Below, in pieces: positions 18,229 through 21,860 of a DNA stretch of 21,860 bases. The stretch comes from a virus, in the IMG/VR virus record IMGVR_UViG_3300012988_000045, positions 1 to 21,860 of that record; one strand, given 5' to 3'. Numbering within the stretch: the stretch's first letter is position 1; the number at the start of each line of letters is the position of its first letter. A program made the position numbers and the translations under genes. Under the pieces are notes generated by a model. It made no database searches. It was not told the origin of the DNA and saw nothing but the letters and a program-made list of their open reading frames with translations.

Positions 18229-19860
18229 ATGGCCTTTAAGCTACTAGGATTCAAAATCGGGCGTGATGAAGACGATGACTCACCAGTAATAGTCACCCCA
18301 GTTACACCAGTCAATGACGATGGCGCTATCATCCTTGATAGCACAACCAGTGGTCTATTCATTGACATGGACTTCGCCTTCAAAGACGAGTCCCAGCTGA
18401 TCATCAAATACAGACAGATGGCAATGAACCCAGAAATGGAGAATGCCATCAATGATATCATCGATGAAGCGATTGTTCATGACAGCGCAAAGGGTGATGT
18501 TGTAGGTCTGAACCTTGACAACTCCAAGTTGTCAGATGGCATCAAGACCAAGATCGTCAATGAATTCAACACCGTCTTGAAGTTGCTGAACTTCAACAAG
18601 TTCGGTGATGATGTGTTCAGGAAGTGGTATGTCGATGGCCGTTTGTACTACTTTGTGGCAATTGATGAAAAGGCTCCTTCTGAGGGCATCAAGGCACTCA
18701 TTGGTATTGATCCAAAGAAGATCAAGAAATACAGGCAGATCCGTAAGGACTTGAACAGGGAAGTCGGTGCTCAGATGATCACTGACGTTGAAGAATACTA
18801 CGTCTACAATGACCAGATGTTCTACAACCAGACCAACAATGGCGTTCCAATGGTCCAGCAGTCCTCATCACAAAGTCAGGGTGTTAGAATTTCACCAGAC
18901 TCTATTGTGTATACGACAAGTGGCATCTATGATCCAATCAGAGCCATTGTTCTAGGTCACTTGCACAAGGCAATCAGACCTTTGAACCAGTTGAGATTCA
19001 TGGAAGATTCCACTGTTATCTACAAGACCTCAAGAGCTCCAGAGCGTAGAGTGTTCTATGTAGACGTTGCTGGTATGAACAAGACTAAAGCCGAACAGCA
19101 CATGAAGAACATCATGACAAGCTTTAGAAACAAGATCACTTACAATGCTGACACCGGTGAAATCATTGATGCTCGTCGTCATATTTCCATGTTGGAAGAT
19201 TATTGGTTGCCACGTCGTGATGGTAACAAGTCAACTGAAGTCACAACTCTACCAGGTGGAGCAGGCTTTGGTGATATGACTGACGTTGAATACTTCGCCA
19301 AGAAGCTTTACGATGCACTTGGAATTCCACGTTCAAGACTTGATAGCACCAATTCATTCAGCTTGGGTAAGTCTGGTGAGATCACCAGAGACGAGTTGAA
19401 GTATGCTAAGTTCATTCAGCGTCTTCAGAACAGATTCTCCATCCTATTCGATGAGTTGTTGAAGCGTCAGCTAACACTGAAGGGTGTTTGCAACCTAGAA
19501 GAATGGGAAGAAATCAAGCAGGACATCTTCTACGTCTACAACAAGGACAACAACTATGAAGAGTTGAAGGAATCCGAGTTGTTGAATCAGAGGTTGACCA
19601 CCTTGACAGCCATGACTCAGTGGTTCGGTGCATTCTTCTCAAGAGAGTGGGCATTCAAGAACGTGTTGAAGATGGATGATGTCAAGATCAAGGAAATGTT
19701 GAAGCAGATTGAGAAGGAAGGTCCAATGCCTCTACCACCTCAGCCTGGTGGCGATCCAAATGCACCACAACAGGGTGCAGATCAACAGCAACAGCCTCAG
19801 GAAGCAGATCCGAAAGATGCAATAAATGCTGCAGCTGCAGAGCTATTGAGCGGACTGTAA
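18229..19860 (+). CDS. Portal vertex protein (gp20-like)
   Basis: This 543-residue protein is the portal that forms the dodecamer at the head vertex and passes DNA (T4 gp20 is 524 residues). Landmarks: an N-terminal acidic arm, KYRQMAMNPEMENAINDIID (65-84), YVYNDQMFY, RRHISMLEDYWLPRRDGN, TTLPGGAGFGDMTDVEYFAK (about 341-360), LYDALGIPRSRLD, and a helical C-terminal half. The tail is Pro/Gln rich (QPGGDPNAPQQGADQQQQPQ) before AINAAAAELLSGL. It has a late box and TGGAG upstream, and is followed by the small core gene. Confidence 0.96.
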   Translation: MAFKLLGFKIGRDEDDDSPVIVTPVTPVNDDGAIILDSTTSGLFIDMDFAFKDESQLIIKYRQMAMNPEMENAINDIIDEAIVHDSAKGDVVGLNLDNSKLSDGIKTKIVNEFNTVLKLLNFNKFGDDVFRKWYVDGRLYYFVAIDEKAPSEGIKALIGIDPKKIKKYRQIRKDLNREVGAQMITDVEEYYVYNDQMFYNQTNNGVPMVQQSSSQSQGVRISPDSIVYTTSGIYDPIRAIVLGHLHKAIRPLNQLRFMEDSTVIYKTSRAPERRVFYVDVAGMNKTKAEQHMKNIMTSFRNKITYNADTGEIIDARRHISMLEDYWLPRRDGNKSTEVTTLPGGAGFGDMTDVEYFAKKLYDALGIPRSRLDSTNSFSLGKSGEITRDELKYAKFIQRLQNRFSILFDELLKRQLTLKGVCNLEEWEEIKQDIFYVYNKDNNYEELKESELLNQRLTTLTAMTQWFGAFFSREWAFKNVLKMDDVKIKEMLKQIEKEGPMPLPPQPGGDPNAPQQGADQQQQPQEADPKDAINAAAAELLSGL

Positions 19861-19862
19861 TT

Positions 19863-19870
19863 CTAAATAG
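19863..19870 (+). promoter_or_regulatory. Late promoter box before the core gene
   Basis: CTAAATAG lies just after the portal stop and 25 bases before the next ATG. It gives the core and downstream genes a start independent of the portal. No further box is seen to the window's end, so the last four genes probably share this transcript. Confidence 0.7.
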
Positions 19871-19895
19871 ATAGTCAACTAACAGGGTGATTAAG

Positions 19896-20054
19896 ATGGA
19901 CAAGACAAATTTCGTACAACAGGTTGTAGATAAGGATGCTTTGGGATTCCAGCACCAGTTTAATGCTGCTATGAATGACAAGGTTTCCTTGGCTCTCGAT
20001 GAGTTCAAGCAAGAAGTTGCTAAGGATATGTTTGGATCAGTCGGAGAAGAGTAA
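19896..20054 (+). CDS. Small prohead-core-like protein (gp67-like)
   Basis: A 52-residue acidic helical protein in the place of T4 gene 67, directly after the portal. The ending, LALDEFKQEVAKDMF, resembles the small core-protein motif of environmental T4-like phages, in which a V-x-x-x-(L/I)-D-x-x-K-x-E-V-A helix closes the chain. It should be a scaffold component inside the prohead, removed by proteolysis. The ATG at 19896 lacks a strong ribosome site (AGGGTGA 7 bases upstream). It overlaps the next gene by TAATG. Assigned by place and motif, with fair confidence. Confidence 0.75.
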   Translation: MDKTNFVQQVVDKDALGFQHQFNAAMNDKVSLALDEFKQEVAKDMFGSVGEE

Positions 20055-21043
20055 TGCTTACACCAGCAAATCATATTGTTAGTGGGGAATCAGTAGATGC
20101 TTTGAAGAGGCACATACGCTCACACTTGAAGATCTATTCATTGGCTCTTCATGAGTTGGATGAGATTGAGGCTAACACCCCAACGACTCCAACACCTCCT
20201 CCAGCAAGATATGACGAAAACGTTGACCCACCAATTGCTACCACAAGGCCATTGGCTCCAATTGGACCAGATCTAACTGATCCAAAGAAGCAGCCACCAG
20301 CTGAAGTTGTCAACACACCTATCAAGCACAAGACCTTCATGCCACCTGCAAAGGTTTCTGAAGAAGCTCTTGTTGAAGCAGTTGCTGCTCTAGCCAAGAA
20401 GACCAAGCCACGTCTATCCATGAAGTTCAAGGACTTCGCTGATTGGCATGAGCGTGCTGACTTCCAAGGCAAGCATGAAACCAAGTTCAAGATCCATGAC
20501 AATGGCAACAAGACTTCCGCCTACAAGGGTGACAAGCACTTGGGTACTTTCCACCATGATAAGAAGCATGGTGAAGTCTATAGAGAAGAAACTGAGCTAG
20601 ACGAAGGCGCAGCAAAGGACTACACCCCACACAACCATCATGAAACATGGAAGGACCACGTCAAGGGCACTTACAAGGGTGCTGAGTTCAAGCAAGGTGT
20701 TGAGCCAAAGGGTGCTGACTGGGAAGGTCACACTGTAACTCATGCACATTGGAAAGATAAGGTCGTTGCCAGCTTCGCCCACCATGCTCCTGTAAAGAAG
20801 GATAACAAGGTTGTTGATGGATATGGTTCAGTTGACCACAGATCAGTTCATGAAGAATATGTTACTGAGCTCAACAAGGAAACTGTGAAGAGCTATCTTT
20901 CAAAGTCCAAGAAGGAAGTCAAGGATGTAAAGGCATATGCTGCAGCATCCCAGGGTGGTCCATCTAAGGAAGGCAGATTGACAAGCTTCTTGAAGAAGCG
21001 TACTGCTGGTCAGGCAAGAGCAAAGGCAAGTCTTGCAAAATGA
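20054..21043 (+). CDS. Modular charged protein in the prohead-core region
   Basis: A 329-residue protein I do not recognise as a whole. Residues 1-40 are helical and end ALHELDEIEA; 41-100 are a Pro/Thr-rich linker. Two repeats follow: A, 128-184, and B, 196-276, each with a Trp near its start, a GDK-x-x-(G/A)-x-F-x-H core (159-168, 234-244) and an EE-containing acidic end (REETELDEG, HEEYVTELNKE). A basic tail (286-329) ends KASLAK. The same module occurs in the gene at 21315. LDE and TEL resemble prohead protease sites. Probably an internal head or scaffold protein; this is inference. Confidence 0.7.
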   Translation: MLTPANHIVSGESVDALKRHIRSHLKIYSLALHELDEIEANTPTTPTPPPARYDENVDPPIATTRPLAPIGPDLTDPKKQPPAEVVNTPIKHKTFMPPAKVSEEALVEAVAALAKKTKPRLSMKFKDFADWHERADFQGKHETKFKIHDNGNKTSAYKGDKHLGTFHHDKKHGEVYREETELDEGAAKDYTPHNHHETWKDHVKGTYKGAEFKQGVEPKGADWEGHTVTHAHWKDKVVASFAHHAPVKKDNKVVDGYGSVDHRSVHEEYVTELNKETVKSYLSKSKKEVKDVKAYAAASQGGPSKEGRLTSFLKKRTAGQARAKASLAK

Positions 21044-21315
21044 GAAGCATGTCCAAAATAAGGGCGATGTTGGAAGAGGCTACCAAAGACCCAGCACTCT
21101 TGGCTCATGCAGCTAAGAAGAAGGAATTGGAAGGCAAGATATCTGAACATCGTGCGGCATGGGAAGGTGCTCAACATGACTTGAGAAAGCACATGGAAGA
21201 TCATCCAAACTATGCCAAGAATAAGGCGAAGAGGGATGCCACTGCTGCCAAGCGTCCTCGCCATGATGGATATGAAGAAGGTCGTTCTACACCAAGGAAG
21301 AATGGAAACTGGTAA
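21040..21315 (+). CDS. Small charged helical protein, core region
   Basis: A 91-residue protein in an ATGA overlap. It is highly charged: a helix (KIRAMLEEATKDPALLAHAA), KKKELEGKISEHRAAWEGA, and a basic Arg/Lys/Asn-rich tail (RPRHDGYEEGRSTPRKNGNW). The composition, with many Lys, Arg, Glu and few hydrophobics beyond Ala, suits an internal head protein or a DNA-bound component. MRSMS could start at the second Met at 21049. No family is recognised. Confidence 0.65.
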   Translation: MRSMSKIRAMLEEATKDPALLAHAAKKKELEGKISEHRAAWEGAQHDLRKHMEDHPNYAKNKAKRDATAAKRPRHDGYEEGRSTPRKNGNW

Positions 21316-21860
21316 TGAGTGAAAAACTAGACAAGGTAAAGTCAGCTGTTGCTTCCCTCAAGAAGCAATACTCAGGTCCAAGATCAACTGTTGATCTTGA
21401 TAAGGCCAAGTCAAAGCATGCCGACACTTGGCACCCAGACAACTTCAAGAAGGAAGAAACCATCGATGAGGTCGCCAATGTTTCACACGTTGGTGGTATT
21501 GCTGGAGAAGCTGGTCACCAGTATCACAAGTGGGGTGGCAGTTCTGGTGGTGTTGATGGTTGGAAGAAACTAGTAAACAAGCACCACCCAGAATCAAAGT
21601 TTAGTGATCATGGCGAAGGTGATACCAAGAAAACCAAGGCCCATGTTGGTGAAAAGGAAGTTGGCTCATTCAGCCACTATAACAATTCATCCAAGACGTT
21701 GGTCAAGGAAGAAGTCATTGATGAAGTCAGAATAACCTCATCAATGAGAGATGGTGCCAAGGCATACAATGATGGAAAGAAGCATGGTCAGGGTGGTGCA
21801 GTAAAGAGCTCCATAGATTATGGAAGATTTCAGCCACACTATGATAGAGGATATGCCCAC
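21315..21860 (+). CDS. Modular prohead-core-region protein, 3' end outside window
   Basis: The reading frame opens at the ATG in TAATG and runs 182 codons to the window edge with no stop. It carries FKKEETIDEVANVS (44-57), then a module with GWKKLVNK (82-89), GEKEVGSFSHY (112-122) and LVKEEVIDEVRI (129-140), matching repeats in the gene at 20054. The IDE before V (50-52 and 135-137) is of the hydrophobic-x-Glu type that the T4 gp21 prohead protease cuts. A further part begins SMRDGAKAYNDGKKHGQGGA. Likely a processed internal head protein. Confidence 0.7.
   Translation, partial: MSEKLDKVKSAVASLKKQYSGPRSTVDLDKAKSKHADTWHPDNFKKEETIDEVANVSHVGGIAGEAGHQYHKWGGSSGGVDGWKKLVNKHHPESKFSDHGEGDTKKTKAHVGEKEVGSFSHYNNSSKTLVKEEVIDEVRITSSMRDGAKAYNDGKKHGQGGAVKSSIDYGRFQPHYDRGYAH

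Noticed and set aside
18108-18461. Minus-strand open frame across the tube/portal junction
   Set aside because: It spans the hairpin and both structural gene ends; no independent support.
19688-20074. Minus-strand open frame of 128 codons opposite the portal end and core gene
   Set aside because: It is a shadow of the Pro/Gln-rich portal tail; the plus-strand core gene fits place and motif better.
1-21860. tRNA genes, CRISPR arrays, insertion sequences, integrase or attachment sites
   Set aside because: Looked for by eye on both strands; no cloverleaf, regular repeat array or transposase/integrase motif was found. The eye can miss a tRNA, so tRNAscan would be decisive.

Overview
This window reads as part of the genome of a T4-like contractile-tailed phage (myovirus). 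From about 15.8 kb onward the order is tail sheath, tail tube, portal, small prohead-core-like protein, the familiar T4 gp18-gp19-gp20-gp67 order. The sheath (573 aa) is shorter than T4 gp18, as in the environmental and cyanophage-like branches of the group. The host cannot be named. Sigma70-type promoters, several short lipoproteins and signal-peptide proteins, and moderate GC (judged by eye) fit a Gram-negative bacterium.

Region 1 (1-14599, all + strand) is an accessory, probably early-expressed region of over forty very small genes. Most junctions are ATGA, TAATG, GTGA or TTGA stop/start overlaps, or overlaps of some 8-25 bases, so most genes are probably translationally coupled in long transcripts. 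A few have recognisable functions: a cyclic-phosphate-processing receiver-like protein (1081), a RelA/SpoT-type HD hydrolase (2819), a low-molecular-weight protein tyrosine phosphatase (3768), a DUF551-like protein (8930), a short UDP-sugar-dehydrogenase-like enzyme (12900) and a phosphoribosyltransferase-like protein (13787). Others are lipoproteins, single- and double-span membrane proteins, CxxC zinc-ribbon microproteins and small paralogous pairs. Transcription looks driven by repeated promoter units (CC-TTTAC(T/A), 16-17 bp, TATAAT/TAGAAT) at about 2.25, 6.1, 7.47 and 13.74 kb, and a weaker one at 3.74 kb. In four of them an ATG sits 6-7 bases after the -10 box, which predicts leaderless or nearly leaderless mRNAs.

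Region 2 (14596-15439, - strand) is a two-gene inverted island: a membrane-anchored JAMM/DUF4329-like putative metalloprotease followed by a zinc-ribbon microprotein.

Region 3 (15544-end, + strand) is late and structural. A different promoter motif, CTAAATA (like the T4 late promoter TATAAATA), precedes a coiled-coil/transmembrane protein and then the sheath, tube, portal and core genes. A 10-bp hairpin with a GAAA loop separates the abundant tube from the low-copy portal. After the portal and core genes come three charged proteins. The first and last share repeated modules ending in EE-(x)-(L/I)-D-E motifs that resemble prohead-protease sites; the last gene runs off the window.

The most interesting points are the repeated modules in the prohead-core neighbourhood, the leaderless early promoter family, the ribosomal-protein-L12-like domain in two paralogous early proteins, the inverted JAMM protein, and the UDP-sugar dehydrogenase without its usual C-terminal domain.
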